Notes under the pieces: generated by a model | Database searches by the model: none | Told to the model about the DNA's origin: nothing | The model's input: only the letters and a program-made list of their open reading frames with translations | Source of the DNA: Blautia sp. OF03-15BH | Lineage (GTDB): Bacteria; Bacillota; Clostridia; Lachnospirales; Lachnospiraceae | Assembly (NCBI RefSeq): GCF_003463065.1 | Contig: NZ_QSCM01000004.1 | Coordinates: 62,001 to 126,000 of the forward strand | Reading direction: 5' to 3' | Length of the DNA stretch: 64,000 nt | Shown here: in pieces, positions 41,588 to 50,428 of the stretch | Numbering within the stretch: the first letter of the stretch is position 1 | Layout of the letters: each line of letters starts with the position of its first letter | Made by a program: the position numbers and the translations under genes

Positions 41588-42001
41588 TTACAGCTCTACG
41601 CTTCCGGTCACATCGCCGTTTACAACATAGTATGCCTTGTTCTCTTCCGGCTTCAGATAAACCGTGATGGAAGTGATCTTTTTCTCACCGCTGGCTTTCT
41701 TTGCTGCCTCTACGATATCGGCGCTGTTGAACTCTTTTCCGAGATACTGAAGATATACAGACTCCTTTACAGCAGTCTTTCTGGTTCTCTTCTCAGCGGT
41801 CTTCTTTACTTCGCTCTTCACCTCTTCGGCTTTGGATACTGCTTTTTCTGCAGCTTCAGCTACAGTTTTCACCGTTTCCTCTACAACAGGCTTTACAGCC
41901 TCTTTTACTTCAACCACCGGTTCTGCTGCTTTCTTTGCAGTTGCTGCAGCTTTCTTAACCGTCTCTTTTGCAGCCGTCTTTACACTTCTTGAGCCTCTCA
42001 T
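41588..42001 (-). CDS. Lys/Ala-rich protein, DUF6465-type
   Basis: 137 aa. The first ~80 residues are a low-complexity K/A/V/E stretch (KKAAATAKKAAEPV, EEVKSEVKKTAEKR) like histone H1 tails. The last ~60 form a compact domain (VYLQYLGKEFNSADIVEAAKK, ITVYLKPEENKAYYVVNG). This arrangement is common in Lachnospiraceae and carries the name DUF6465 in my recollection; function unknown. Nucleic-acid or envelope interaction of the basic region is a guess. The start at 42001 follows GAGGAGG; a GTG at 42016 lies in that site. Confidence 0.82.
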   Translation of the reverse strand: MRGSRSVKTAAKETVKKAAATAKKAAEPVVEVKEAVKPVVEETVKTVAEAAEKAVSKAEEVKSEVKKTAEKRTRKTAVKESVYLQYLGKEFNSADIVEAAKKASGEKKITSITVYLKPEENKAYYVVNGDVTGSVEL

Positions 42002-42097
42002 AATATTCCTCCTCACAAATCCTTGTGTCCTGGCTTTTCTCTATCAGCCATCCTGTACATCTGTCTGTAAGGCCAGAACCATCATTTGACATGGTTC

Positions 42098-42126
42098 ATG
42101 ATACCCCTATTTTCCAAAAAAGGCAA
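42098..42126 (-). promoter_or_regulatory. Promoter of the DUF6465-type gene
   Basis: TTGCCT (42121-42126), 17-base spacer, TATCAT (42098-42103), directly after the recG stop. Confidence 0.65.
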
Positions 42127-44181
42127 CTATAAATTCAACATTCCATCCTCAAGGTGGGTCGTTTTCATCATTTTTTTAAAAAGCGGACTGTCTTTTGACA
42201 AAAATTTGTCATTTTTTTCCATGATAAGCGCTGCCGTGTCACTGGCTTCTTTCAGGATCGCCGCATCCTGGAAAATATCTCCCAGCTTAAAATCCAGGAT
42301 CCCGCTCTGCCGGATGCCAAAAAGATCACCGGGTCCACGAAGCTTCAGATCTTCCTCCGCGATATAAAAACCGTCATTGGAGCGGTTCAGGATCCCCAGA
42401 CGTTCTTTCGTTTTCTTTCCGTCATTTCCATACATCAGGATACAATAGGACTGGAAGCCGCCCCGCCCTACCCGGCCACGGAGCTGATGGAGCTGGGCCA
42501 GTCCAAAACGTTCGGCATTCTCGATCATCATAACAGTAGCATTGGGGACATTGACCCCGACCTCCACTACGGTAGTAGAAACCAGTACCTGGATCTCGTT
42601 TTTCAGGAAACGTTCCATGATCTCGTTTTTTTCTTTTGGTTTCATCTTGCCGTGAAGATATTCCACCTGAATAAACGCCGGCAGCCGCTCCTTCAGACGG
42701 GCGGCATACTCGATGACATTTTCTGCCTCCATCGCTTCGCTCTCTTCCACCATGGGACAGATCACATAGGCCTGACGTCCTTCTTCCACCTGTTTTCTGA
42801 TAAACTTGTACGCCTTCTCCCGGTAACTGGTATCCACTACACAGTTTTTGATCGGCAGACGATTGGCGGGCAGTTCATTGACAATGGAAATATCCAGATC
42901 TCCGTACAGAATCACCGCCAGCGTCCGCGGGATCGGTGTCGCACTCATGACGACTGTATGCGGCATAACGCCTTTCTGGCTCAATGCCTCTCTCTGACGC
43001 ACCCCAAAACGGTGCTGTTCGTCCGTGATGACCACAGCCAATTTTTTGTAATGAACCTTTTCCTGGATCAGTGCATGTGTTCCGACGATGATGTCCGCTT
43101 CCTGATTTTCAATCCGTTCATAAGCCAGCCGCTTCTGCTTGGCAGTCATGGAGCCGGTCAAGAGCTCCGTACGGTAAGGAAGGTGCATCCTCTCCACCAG
43201 AGAAAGGATCGATTCATAATGCTGTCTTGCCAGAACCTCCGTCGGAACCATGATCGCTCCCTGACAGCCGTTTTCTGCAGCCAGAAAAAGAGCCAGCTCT
43301 GCCAGGATCGTTTTTCCGGAGCCCACGTCTCCCTGGATCAACCGGGCCGTGACGTCCTGTGAAGTCAGATTTTCCTCCAGCTCCTTCCAGACCTTCTGCT
43401 GGGCACCGGTCAGGGTAAAGGGCAGCTTTTCAATGACCTCCTGGATCCGTTCTTTTTTTTCCAGAAGAAACGAAGGTCTGACCTTTTCCCGTCCGTCTTT
43501 CAGATTCCGTACTGCCAGAATAAACAGGAGAAATTCATCAAAGACCAGCCGGTGTCTTGCCAGACGCATGCTGTGTTCATCTTTTGGAAAATGGATTTCT
43601 TCTATTGCATAATTATATTCCGCCAGATTGTATTTATGACGGATCTCCTCCGGAAGGTATTCCTTCTCCAGTTCGGCGCCGTCCAGAGCCTGGCGGATGG
43701 CTTTCTGCAGCATTTTTGTGGTAAGGCCTTCGGTTAAAGGGTAGACCGGCTGAAGCCTTCCCCGGAGCTTCTCATACTCTTCCATACGAAAAACAGCAGG
43801 CTGCTCCAGGAACATCTGCTGTCTTTTTCGTATGATCTTTCCTCTGAATACATAACGGCTTCCTGAGACAAGGCTGGATTTCAGGTATGGCATATTATAC
43901 CAGGTCACCTGTATCGTTCCGGTAGCGTCCCGGATGACTCCTGTCACCACGGTGAGACGCCGGACCCTGCGCAGATTTAAGGGAGAAACGATCTCTCCAT
44001 AAAAAGTGCCTGTATTCTTATCATAGATCTCACCGAGAGGCGTAACGGGCTCATAGCTTTCATAGCCTCTCGGGTAATCATGAAGAAGATCTCCTATATC
44101 CGAAATGCCCGCCCGCTCAAAGACCGCTTTTGTCTTTTCTCCAATCCCCTTCAGGGAATCGATGGGTGACATTTCATTCAT
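42127..44181 (-). CDS. recG: ATP-dependent DNA helicase RecG
   Basis: 684 aa, full length. The N-terminal wedge/OB domain (SPIDSLKGIGEKTKAVFERAGI, GYESYEPVTPLGE) is followed by helicase motifs LIQGDVGSGKTILAELAL (Walker A), the ITDEQHRFGVRQREAL DEQH box, VMSATPIPRTLA, and the C-terminal VVEVGVNVPNATVMMIE and QLRGRVGRGGFQSYC. It reverses stalled forks and processes branched DNA. GAGG lies eight bases before the ATG. It follows the fakA-like gene by 12 bases, as in B. subtilis ylo/recG order. Confidence 0.97.
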   Translation of the reverse strand: MNEMSPIDSLKGIGEKTKAVFERAGISDIGDLLHDYPRGYESYEPVTPLGEIYDKNTGTFYGEIVSPLNLRRVRRLTVVTGVIRDATGTIQVTWYNMPYLKSSLVSGSRYVFRGKIIRKRQQMFLEQPAVFRMEEYEKLRGRLQPVYPLTEGLTTKMLQKAIRQALDGAELEKEYLPEEIRHKYNLAEYNYAIEEIHFPKDEHSMRLARHRLVFDEFLLFILAVRNLKDGREKVRPSFLLEKKERIQEVIEKLPFTLTGAQQKVWKELEENLTSQDVTARLIQGDVGSGKTILAELALFLAAENGCQGAIMVPTEVLARQHYESILSLVERMHLPYRTELLTGSMTAKQKRLAYERIENQEADIIVGTHALIQEKVHYKKLAVVITDEQHRFGVRQREALSQKGVMPHTVVMSATPIPRTLAVILYGDLDISIVNELPANRLPIKNCVVDTSYREKAYKFIRKQVEEGRQAYVICPMVEESEAMEAENVIEYAARLKERLPAFIQVEYLHGKMKPKEKNEIMERFLKNEIQVLVSTTVVEVGVNVPNATVMMIENAERFGLAQLHQLRGRVGRGGFQSYCILMYGNDGKKTKERLGILNRSNDGFYIAEEDLKLRGPGDLFGIRQSGILDFKLGDIFQDAAILKEASDTAALIMEKNDKFLSKDSPLFKKMMKTTHLEDGMLNL

Positions 44182-44193
44182 TTCATTTTCCTC

Positions 44194-45855
44194 TTATTCA
44201 ACAGAAATCACATAATAGTAAATAGGCTGACCGCCGGAATAGATCTCCACATCACAGCCGGAGTAAAGCTCCATGATCTCATTTCCCAGTTTGTTGGCAG
44301 TCTCCTCATCAATGTCTGCGCCATAATAAATACTGATCAGCTCTGTATCATCATCTGCCATGGCTGCAAGCATATCCTTGGTCACATCGGAAAGCTTCTT
44401 GCCAACGGAAAGGATCGAGTGATCACCGATTCCCATATAATCCCCTTCATGGATCTCCTTGTCATCGATATGGGTGTCACGGACTGCATAGGTGACCTCA
44501 CCGGTCTTCACATGCTGGATCTCTTCCAGCATCGCTGCTTCATTCTCTTCCGGCGTCCGTTCCGGATTGTAATTGATCACAGCTGTGATACCCTGCGGAA
44601 CCGTCTTGGTCGGGATCACGAAGATCTTTTTATCCTTGGTCAGAGCCTTGGCCTGGTTGGCTGCGAGAATCACGTTTTTATTATTCGGGAAAATGAAGAC
44701 ATGATCCGCATTGACTTTATCGATGGCACTGAGCATGTCCTCTGTACTGGGGTTCATGGTCTGTCCGCCCTCGATCAGGCAGTCTACACCCAGCCCCTTG
44801 AAGATCTCTCCAATGCCTTCTCCGATCGATACGGAGATAAAACCGCATTCCTTCTTCGGCTCTTTCTTTTTCTCTTCCTCTGCCTGCTGGGCAGCCAGTT
44901 TTTCCGCATCCTTGATCAGCTTTTCATGATGCTCTTCACGCATGTTGTCGATCTTCATCCGTGAGAGTGCTCCATAGGTCAGCGCACGGGAGATCGCTTT
45001 GCCAGGGTCGTTTGTATGTACATGGACCTTGACAATATCCTCATCTGCCACCAGCACGATCGAGTCTCCGATCGACATCAGGAATTCTTTAAAATCATGC
45101 TCGGTCTCTTCACTCATGGGTTTTTCCAGCAGGATGATAAATTCCGTACAATAACCGAATTTGATCTCTTTTTCTTCGATCTGTGCCTGGGATACGGAAA
45201 CTCCTGTGCTCTTCTTTTCAACGGTGTATTCAACCTCTTTTCCTTTGAATACATCCAGAGCACCTTTGATCACCTGCATCAGACCCTGTCCGCCGGAATC
45301 CACAACCCCCGCTTCCTTCAGGACAGGAAGCATCTCCGGTGTTCTGGCAAGAACGGCATCACCCTCTGCCACAATGGCTTCGAGCATCTCTTCCAGTTCC
45401 ACGCCTTCCTGCGCCAGCTCGGATGCTTTCTCTGCCATGCCTCTGGCAACTGTCAGGATCGTTCCTTCCTTCGGCTTCATAACTGCCTTATATGCAGTCT
45501 CCACAGCCTTTTCAAAAGCCTCTGCCAGGATCGGTGCATCGATTTCATCGTACTTCTTGATCCCCTTGGTAAAACCACGGAGAAGCTGGGACAGGATGAC
45601 ACCGGAGTTTCCGCGGGCGCCTCTTAAGGATCCGGAGGAAATTGCCTTGCACAGGGGCTCCATTTCCGGGTTCTCCAGAGAAGCCACCTCTTTTGCGGCA
45701 GATGTGATCGTCAGCGTCATGTTGGTACCGGTATCTCCGTCCGGGACCGGGAATACATTCAGCTCATTGATCCATTCTTTATTGGCCTCCAGGTTCTTGG
45801 CACCGCCCAGAAACATTTTAGCGCAGAGCGCGGCATTTATCGTTTTGATCTCCAA
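44194..45855 (-). CDS. DhaL/DegV-type kinase protein (FakA/YloV-like fatty acid kinase)
   Basis: 553 aa. The N-terminal DhaL domain has NVFPVPDGDTGTNMTLT, GSLRGARGNSGVILSQLLRG and DSGGQGLMQVI. A central YloV-type region has FGYCTEFIILLEKP and VHVHTNDPGKAI. A C-terminal DAK1-like domain holds VIEGGQTMNPSTEDML and FPNNKNVILAANQA. In staphylococci FakA phosphorylates fatty acids bound by FakB (DegV); no fakB is in view. The start is TTG at 45855 with AAGGAGG nine bases upstream. It is in an operon between asp23 and recG, a conserved Firmicute order. Confidence 0.92.
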   Translation of the reverse strand: MEIKTINAALCAKMFLGGAKNLEANKEWINELNVFPVPDGDTGTNMTLTITSAAKEVASLENPEMEPLCKAISSGSLRGARGNSGVILSQLLRGFTKGIKKYDEIDAPILAEAFEKAVETAYKAVMKPKEGTILTVARGMAEKASELAQEGVELEEMLEAIVAEGDAVLARTPEMLPVLKEAGVVDSGGQGLMQVIKGALDVFKGKEVEYTVEKKSTGVSVSQAQIEEKEIKFGYCTEFIILLEKPMSEETEHDFKEFLMSIGDSIVLVADEDIVKVHVHTNDPGKAISRALTYGALSRMKIDNMREEHHEKLIKDAEKLAAQQAEEEKKKEPKKECGFISVSIGEGIGEIFKGLGVDCLIEGGQTMNPSTEDMLSAIDKVNADHVFIFPNNKNVILAANQAKALTKDKKIFVIPTKTVPQGITAVINYNPERTPEENEAAMLEEIQHVKTGEVTYAVRDTHIDDKEIHEGDYMGIGDHSILSVGKKLSDVTKDMLAAMADDDTELISIYYGADIDEETANKLGNEIMELYSGCDVEIYSGGQPIYYYVISVE

Positions 45856-45875
45856 AATCTTGTTCCTCCTTACAA

Positions 45876-46232
45876 TCAGTCAATCGGCCTTACGCCTTCA
45901 ACGAAAACGTTGATGTCCTTGATCTCCATGCCGGTGAATTCTTCCACCTTATATTTCACATTGCTGAACAGGTTGTCTGCCACGGCAGAGATGCTTACGC
46001 CATAAGCAACGATCACATGAAAATCCAGTGAAATTTTATTATCTTCCAGCGTGACATTGATGCCATGCTTTAAACTGTCCTTTTTCAAGAGTTTTACCAG
46101 GCCGTCCTTTACGTTGACGGTTGCCATGCCGACGATGCCGAAACACTCTACAGCCACACTGCCTGCATAGGTGGCGATGACATCTGTATCGATCAGGATA
46201 GATCCAAGCTCTGTATTCATACGTCCCTTCAT
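45876..46232 (-). CDS. Asp23/Gls24 family envelope stress protein (YloU-like)
   Basis: 118 aa. The Asp23 fold is evident: ILIDTDVIATYAGSVAVECFGIVGMA, ISLDFHVIVAYGVSISAVADNL and GMEIKDINVFVEGVRPID. Such proteins gather at the membrane and affect envelope homeostasis. Its place next to fakA and divergent from rpmB is the conserved yloU position. GAGGAGG precedes the ATG. A TATAAT at about 46280 with a poor -35 is the likely promoter. Confidence 0.93.
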   Translation of the reverse strand: MKGRMNTELGSILIDTDVIATYAGSVAVECFGIVGMATVNVKDGLVKLLKKDSLKHGINVTLEDNKISLDFHVIVAYGVSISAVADNLFSNVKYKVEEFTGMEIKDINVFVEGVRPID

Positions 46233-46351
46233 ATCCGTACCTCCTCTTACTTCTTTTAAACATACTTGTTTCTTATTATACCCTGTTTTTGTTTAAATGG
46301 GAACAATATTTTTTGTTTTTTAAAATTTTTATCCATTTTTTCATTTTATGC

Positions 46352-46380
46352 TTGCAAAACGGACAGACTTCTGTTAAAAT
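46352..46380 (+). promoter_or_regulatory. Promoter of rpmB
   Basis: TTGCAA (46352-46357), 17-base spacer, TAAAAT (46375-46380), 61 bases before the start. Confidence 0.8.
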
Positions 46381-46441
46381 ACCAATTGTTGCAAGTCTGC
46401 TGTCAGGATGGCAGGCGAAATTTTGATAAGGAGGTGCAGTC

Positions 46442-46630
46442 ATGGCTAGATGTGCTGTTTGTGATAAGGGTGCTCATTTCGGAATCAAAGTGAGTCATTC
46501 TCATAGAAGATCCAATAAAATGTGGAAATCCAACATTAAATCTGTTCGCGTTAAAACCGCCAACGGTGGGGTTCAGAAAATGTACGTTTGTACTTCCTGC
46601 CTGAAATCCGGTAAAGTAGAGAGAGCTTAA
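46442..46630 (+). CDS. rpmB: 50S ribosomal protein L28
   Basis: 62 aa, the bacterial L28. It starts MARCAVCDKGAHFGIKVSHSHRRSNK and ends VCTSCLKSGKVERA. The two CXXC pairs (CAVC, CTSC) make it the zinc-binding C+ form, which in many Firmicutes is one of two alternatives used under zinc sufficiency. AAGGAGG is seven bases before the ATG. It is monocistronic, with promoter and terminator both visible. Confidence 0.98.
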   Translation: MARCAVCDKGAHFGIKVSHSHRRSNKMWKSNIKSVRVKTANGGVQKMYVCTSCLKSGKVERA

Positions 46631-46654
46631 TCGCTTTTGAATGGATGATGATTG

Positions 46655-46686
46655 CCGCTGTTCTGTAATGGAACAGCGGTTTTTTT
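46655..46686 (+). terminator. Terminator of rpmB
   Basis: A 9-bp perfect stem CCGCTGTTC/GAACAGCGG (46655-46663 with 46671-46679) then seven Us. Confidence 0.93.
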
Positions 46687-46692
46687 GTGCTG

Positions 46693-46734
46693 AAAAACCC
46701 TGCCAGAACAGTCTGTGAAAACTGTTCTGGCAGG
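46693..46734 (-). terminator. Terminator of the DUF2207 gene
   Basis: A 14-bp perfect stem CCTGCCAGAACAGT/ACTGTTCTGGCAGG (46699-46712 with 46721-46734) and a U-tract from the A-run 46693-46697. It is back-to-back with the rpmB terminator. Confidence 0.92.
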
Positions 46735-46753
46735 TCACATTCCGAAGCTTTGT

Positions 46754-48694
46754 TTACCAGCTGCCAACTCCTCCGCCTCCACCGGCACTGTCCGTGGAAC
46801 TGCCGGAGCCATCATCAGATCCGCCCATCAGAGAATCGATCCGTTCTGCTGCAGCACTCTTGTTATCGATCTGACAGCGGGAATAAAAGTCTTCACTGAT
46901 CCAGCGTTCCATATACCGGGCAGAAAAAGGATCATCTTCGTCTACCTGATACCAGAACGGCTGCCTGTTCCGAATGGAGCGGAAATTCTTCTCCCAGCAG
47001 GAAGCCAGCCCAAGAGCGACCGCGTACGGAAAGATCCGGTAATAATAGTCCGGATCAAAGCCAAGAAACCGTTCCAGCGTCCCCTTCTCCCCTTTACGGA
47101 TAAAGTTTCGAAAGGCGGAAAGTTCTTTCCAGAGAGCGCTCCGGTAAGCGGAAAAATGAAACAGGGAACCACCAAAAAGAGCCGCTGCCAACGCAAAGAA
47201 AAACGCGGCGTACATATAGGGATCTGATACCAGACAGTCTACCCCCGTGCAGATCCAGACATCGATCAGAATGCAGAAGCTCCAGAACAGAAAGATCACC
47301 CAGCGGAGAAAACCGCCGGCTTCCCCATCGGAGAAAGCTTCTTCTCCCTTTGCTTTCTGCCTGTTTCTCCAGGCCATAAAAAGCCCGGCTGCCCCGAAAA
47401 CGCCAAAAATCATATGATCTCCCAGTGCCACTGCACCGGAGCCGCCGATAAAAAGCCCGAATGTTGTACAGACCAGGAGCATAAATGTCCAGTCCAGAAA
47501 TTTACGGAGTCCCAGATCTTTTTCATCAGGAAATGCTTCTTCCAGCTCCTTCAGTGCTTTCCTGAGATATTTTTCAAAGCCCGCCGGAAGCCTGCCGGTG
47601 TCAACCTCCTCTGCCCCATCCCGAAAAAGGGCCTCAAACATGGTTTTTTCATAAGCAGGAGCCGTTTCCGGAAGCTCTTTCTTTTTCACCAGCCGGACTC
47701 CCTCCGTCTCTTTTTTCGTTTTTGTCTTCTTTTTCCGTCCATGAATTTCCACATAGCCCTGCTGCGCCCAGTAAGGGATCAGAGAAAGCAGATCCGTAAA
47801 ACGCACAGATCCGCGGTAGAGCGCTCCTGCCTTTGCACTGTCCATCCCCTCCGGCGGTTCATACGCGACTCTCCGGAATCTGGCTTTGTTCCGGAAGATC
47901 AGCGACAACACCAGATAAAGAAGTGCAAAAAAGGTTGTCAGCCCAAACATGGTTTCCGGAAAAGCAGCAGACAGCCGGAACGCATTTTTAAAATACCCCC
48001 GCGGCAGATTGGTAAAAACTGTCACCACCTGGTTGGCTCCGATGTTTTCTGCCTGTCCGCTGACGCCATATTCATTGATCTCATAAGAAACCTTCAGGGT
48101 ATTTTTCTTCTCTCCTGGATCTCCGCTGTAAATCCGGAAAGCCTCCAGAGACGCATCCGTCAGTGGTTTTTCAAACATCAGACGGAAGGTAAACCGGTTG
48201 ATGGGTTCGTCTGTCTCAGAACCGAGAAGAGAGTAATACAGAAAATCGCTGTAAGGAATCCGGTCATCCGGCATCACATATGTATAGGTAAGGACATAGG
48301 TTTTCTCTCCGCTCACCATCCGTTCATCCGAACCGATCCGGATCACCTCTTCCTCACCCTGACGGCTTGCCGTAAATTCATCGCCTTTTACCTGAATGTC
48401 ACGGATCTTATTTCCGTAACGGAAGATCTTCTCCTCGCTTTTGTCCTGTTTTCTGGAAAAGTCTCTGACTACGGTCATTTCCAGAGGGATGTTCCGATAG
48501 ATCCCATGACGCTCCTCTGTAAAAAGCACCCCGATCCGTTCCGTCACATCGATGGTATTATCCGGGTGGAGAATGGCCTTCACATCATAATCGGTAATGG
48601 TGTAGCCGCCCTCATCCGCCTTTGACACACTTCCCGCCAGCAGCAGAAAGCAGAGCAAAAACAGAAAAAGACCTGCAGTTCTTCTTATCTTCAT
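46754..48694 (-). CDS. DUF2207-domain membrane protein
   Basis: 646 aa. A signal peptide (MKIRRTAGLFLFLLCFLLLAG) is followed by an extracellular DUF2207 domain (ITDYDVKAILHPDNTIDVTERIGVLF, RHGIYRNIP, YTYVMPDD; residues ~30-240). Then come a membrane segment, a cytoplasmic region with a winged-helix-like part (LLSLIPYWAQQGYVEIHG), more membrane helices and a glycine-rich end (GGGGGVGSW) typical of the family. The function is unknown. The start at 48694 has AAAGGAG; the frame extending to 48904 overlaps a small membrane-peptide gene. It is last in its operon. Confidence 0.88.
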   Translation of the reverse strand: MKIRRTAGLFLFLLCFLLLAGSVSKADEGGYTITDYDVKAILHPDNTIDVTERIGVLFTEERHGIYRNIPLEMTVVRDFSRKQDKSEEKIFRYGNKIRDIQVKGDEFTASRQGEEEVIRIGSDERMVSGEKTYVLTYTYVMPDDRIPYSDFLYYSLLGSETDEPINRFTFRLMFEKPLTDASLEAFRIYSGDPGEKKNTLKVSYEINEYGVSGQAENIGANQVVTVFTNLPRGYFKNAFRLSAAFPETMFGLTTFFALLYLVLSLIFRNKARFRRVAYEPPEGMDSAKAGALYRGSVRFTDLLSLIPYWAQQGYVEIHGRKKKTKTKKETEGVRLVKKKELPETAPAYEKTMFEALFRDGAEEVDTGRLPAGFEKYLRKALKELEEAFPDEKDLGLRKFLDWTFMLLVCTTFGLFIGGSGAVALGDHMIFGVFGAAGLFMAWRNRQKAKGEEAFSDGEAGGFLRWVIFLFWSFCILIDVWICTGVDCLVSDPYMYAAFFFALAAALFGGSLFHFSAYRSALWKELSAFRNFIRKGEKGTLERFLGFDPDYYYRIFPYAVALGLASCWEKNFRSIRNRQPFWYQVDEDDPFSARYMERWISEDFYSRCQIDNKSAAAERIDSLMGGSDDGSGSSTDSAGGGGGVGSW

Positions 48695-48708
48695 AATTTC
48701 TCCTTTGT

Positions 48709-48846
48709 CTATCCGCAGAAAAGACAGTAGCCCGCAATCAACAGAAATGCAGTCAGGAGCACTGCACAGAAGGTCCCCGGCAGAAAAAGTGAAAGCAGGA
48801 TCCCGATTCCGATCCAGAACATGGTATAGCCGGTCAGCCGTTTCAT
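48709..48846 (-). CDS. 45-aa membrane peptide
   Basis: Begins MKRLTGYTMFWIGIGIL and ends AGYCLFCG, with two short hydrophobic segments separated by FLPGTFC, suggesting a hairpin membrane protein. GAGG lies eight bases before the ATG, and the stop is 14 bases before the DUF2207 start, so it is a genuine small gene of the operon. Similar small proteins occur in other Clostridia in my recollection; no function is known. It lies between gerW and the DUF2207 gene. Confidence 0.78.
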   Translation of the reverse strand: MKRLTGYTMFWIGIGILLSLFLPGTFCAVLLTAFLLIAGYCLFCG

Positions 48847-48978
48847 ATTTTCGCCTCAGTTCCCTCTTTCCTACAGTATATGCAGTCTTTTTCCGAACTT
48901 TCATCCGTACCGGTGACTTTTCCGCAGAAAGAAGAACAGCCCCTGATTTTTGTTATTTTCAGGTGCTGTCCCGCTTTT

Positions 48979-49362
48979 TTATTCCTCTGTTCCTTCTTTT
49001 TCTGCTGTCTCTGCATCAGAACCGGAGGTAAATTTGTTGACAAAATCCGGCACCATATCAAGGATCTTGGTCATACTGTCCTGATTCTTGACATTTACCA
49101 GCTTCGTCGTTCCGTCTTTGATGACAAGAACCGCACTGGGCGTCATTTTTCCGCCGATTCCGCCGCCTCCGCCGTTTTTCGTTCCTTCTGCCTTAGCCGT
49201 CGCCGCTACACCGAAGGAAACATCCACCAGAGGAAGGATGATGGTATCACCTACCGTGATCGCATCTCCCACCACGGTCTTGGTGGTCATAAAGCCATCC
49301 ATTCCTTTAAAAAGAGAATCTACCGTATTCTGAAAATTGTTCTTTTTGCTTTCGTCTGCCAT
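48979..49362 (-). CDS. gerW: GerW-family sporulation protein (YtfJ)
   Basis: 127 aa. The family signature is clear: FMTTKTVVGDAITVGDTIILPLVDVSFGVAATA, the glycine block NGGGGGIGGKMTPSAVLVI and VNVKNQDSMTKILDMVPD. In B. subtilis GerW (YtfJ) is needed for normal spore germination responses. AGGAGGAG precedes the ATG. It follows the DUF2953 gene (ytfI-type) by 12 bases, the same pairing as B. subtilis ytfI-ytfJ. Confidence 0.94.
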   Translation of the reverse strand: MADESKKNNFQNTVDSLFKGMDGFMTTKTVVGDAITVGDTIILPLVDVSFGVAATAKAEGTKNGGGGGIGGKMTPSAVLVIKDGTTKLVNVKNQDSMTKILDMVPDFVNKFTSGSDAETAEKEGTEE

Positions 49363-49374
49363 TCCTATCTCCTC

Positions 49375-50427
49375 CTATTCTTTCAGTCTCTGTCTGAAAT
49401 GTTTCAAATTTTTATCAAAAAGAAGTTTTAAACCTACACGTACCAGATGAACCAGCCGGATATGACCGCGGATCACCAGATCACCCTCCAGAAGGATCTC
49501 ATCTGTCTCAAAAACGGGCTCCAGGGCCAGCTCTGAAAATGCCAGAGGCCGCAGGACATAAAAAAGACCTGTCAGCTGACCGGTAAGCGCCGGATCCGGA
49601 AAACCATATTTCAAATATCCCCTGCCCCGCCTGGGCCGGATATGATGCAGAAGGTAAAACAGATATCCCTTCAAAGACCGGATCAGGGTCTGCGTTTCCT
49701 CCTCCTGCCAGATCTCAATATAATGAGAAAGCTTCGCTTTCAGTTCCGACAGGGAATGAAAAAGTCTCCGAAGTTTCTCCGCCTGACGCTTCAACTGCTG
49801 GCCGACAGCCAGAAATACCGCCCAAAGCTTTCTGAAAAAATTCGGAATGCCGCGAAGCTTTTCTGCCAGGGCAGAGAGGCGGGACTTCTTCGGGATCTGC
49901 TCCGGTCCCGGGTGGGACTGCACTTCCGGAATGCTCTCTTCCTGCGGCTTTTCCTTTGTTTCTGTCTCCAAAACAGGCTGCACAGGCTTCTTCTGCAAAC
50001 TTTCCCGTCTGACCTGCTCTTCCTGTTTTTGCACTTTTTCCGGTTTTTCTACGGCTTTTTCCGGCTGTTCTACAGGCTGTACCGGCTTCTGTACTGATTT
50101 TTCCACCGGTTTTGGGGCCAGCTTTGCTTTTTCCACCGGCTTTTGTTTCTTTTTTTTCTTTTCTTTTTTCGGGATCAGCTGAAAACTTCCTATTTTCACC
50201 AGCAATCTCTTTCCCTCTGACTTTTCATAAAAGAGTTTTGCTCTTATCAGATGAAGGAGCCAGCTCACTTTTCCCTGTACTGCCGTCTCTGTTTCCGTGT
50301 GCCGGAACGCAATCTCATAACGCAGAGGCACAAACAACAGGAGCAGAATACACAGAAGAAGAAGGAGCAGGACTGCCGCCAGAAGGATTCCCACTGCTTT
50401 CAGTATAAGCAAAATGATATGTAGCAT
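49375..50427 (-). CDS. DUF2953-domain protein (YtfI-like)
   Basis: 350 aa. A long N-terminal membrane segment (GILLAAVLLLLLLCILLLLFVPL) and the start of the domain (EIAFRHTETETAVQGKVSWLLHLIRAKLFY) are followed by an unusually long charged linker of K/P/V/E/Q repeats (residues ~85-150; e.g. EKSVQKPVQPVEQPEK). The rest of the domain follows (RGYLKYGFPDPALTGQLTGLFYVL). In B. subtilis the homologue sits with gerW and is linked to sporulation. Its ATG follows the preceding stop by a single base. Function unknown. Confidence 0.88.
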   Translation of the reverse strand: MLHIILLILKAVGILLAAVLLLLLLCILLLLFVPLRYEIAFRHTETETAVQGKVSWLLHLIRAKLFYEKSEGKRLLVKIGSFQLIPKKEKKKKKQKPVEKAKLAPKPVEKSVQKPVQPVEQPEKAVEKPEKVQKQEEQVRRESLQKKPVQPVLETETKEKPQEESIPEVQSHPGPEQIPKKSRLSALAEKLRGIPNFFRKLWAVFLAVGQQLKRQAEKLRRLFHSLSELKAKLSHYIEIWQEEETQTLIRSLKGYLFYLLHHIRPRRGRGYLKYGFPDPALTGQLTGLFYVLRPLAFSELALEPVFETDEILLEGDLVIRGHIRLVHLVRVGLKLLFDKNLKHFRQRLKE

Positions 50428-50428
50428 G

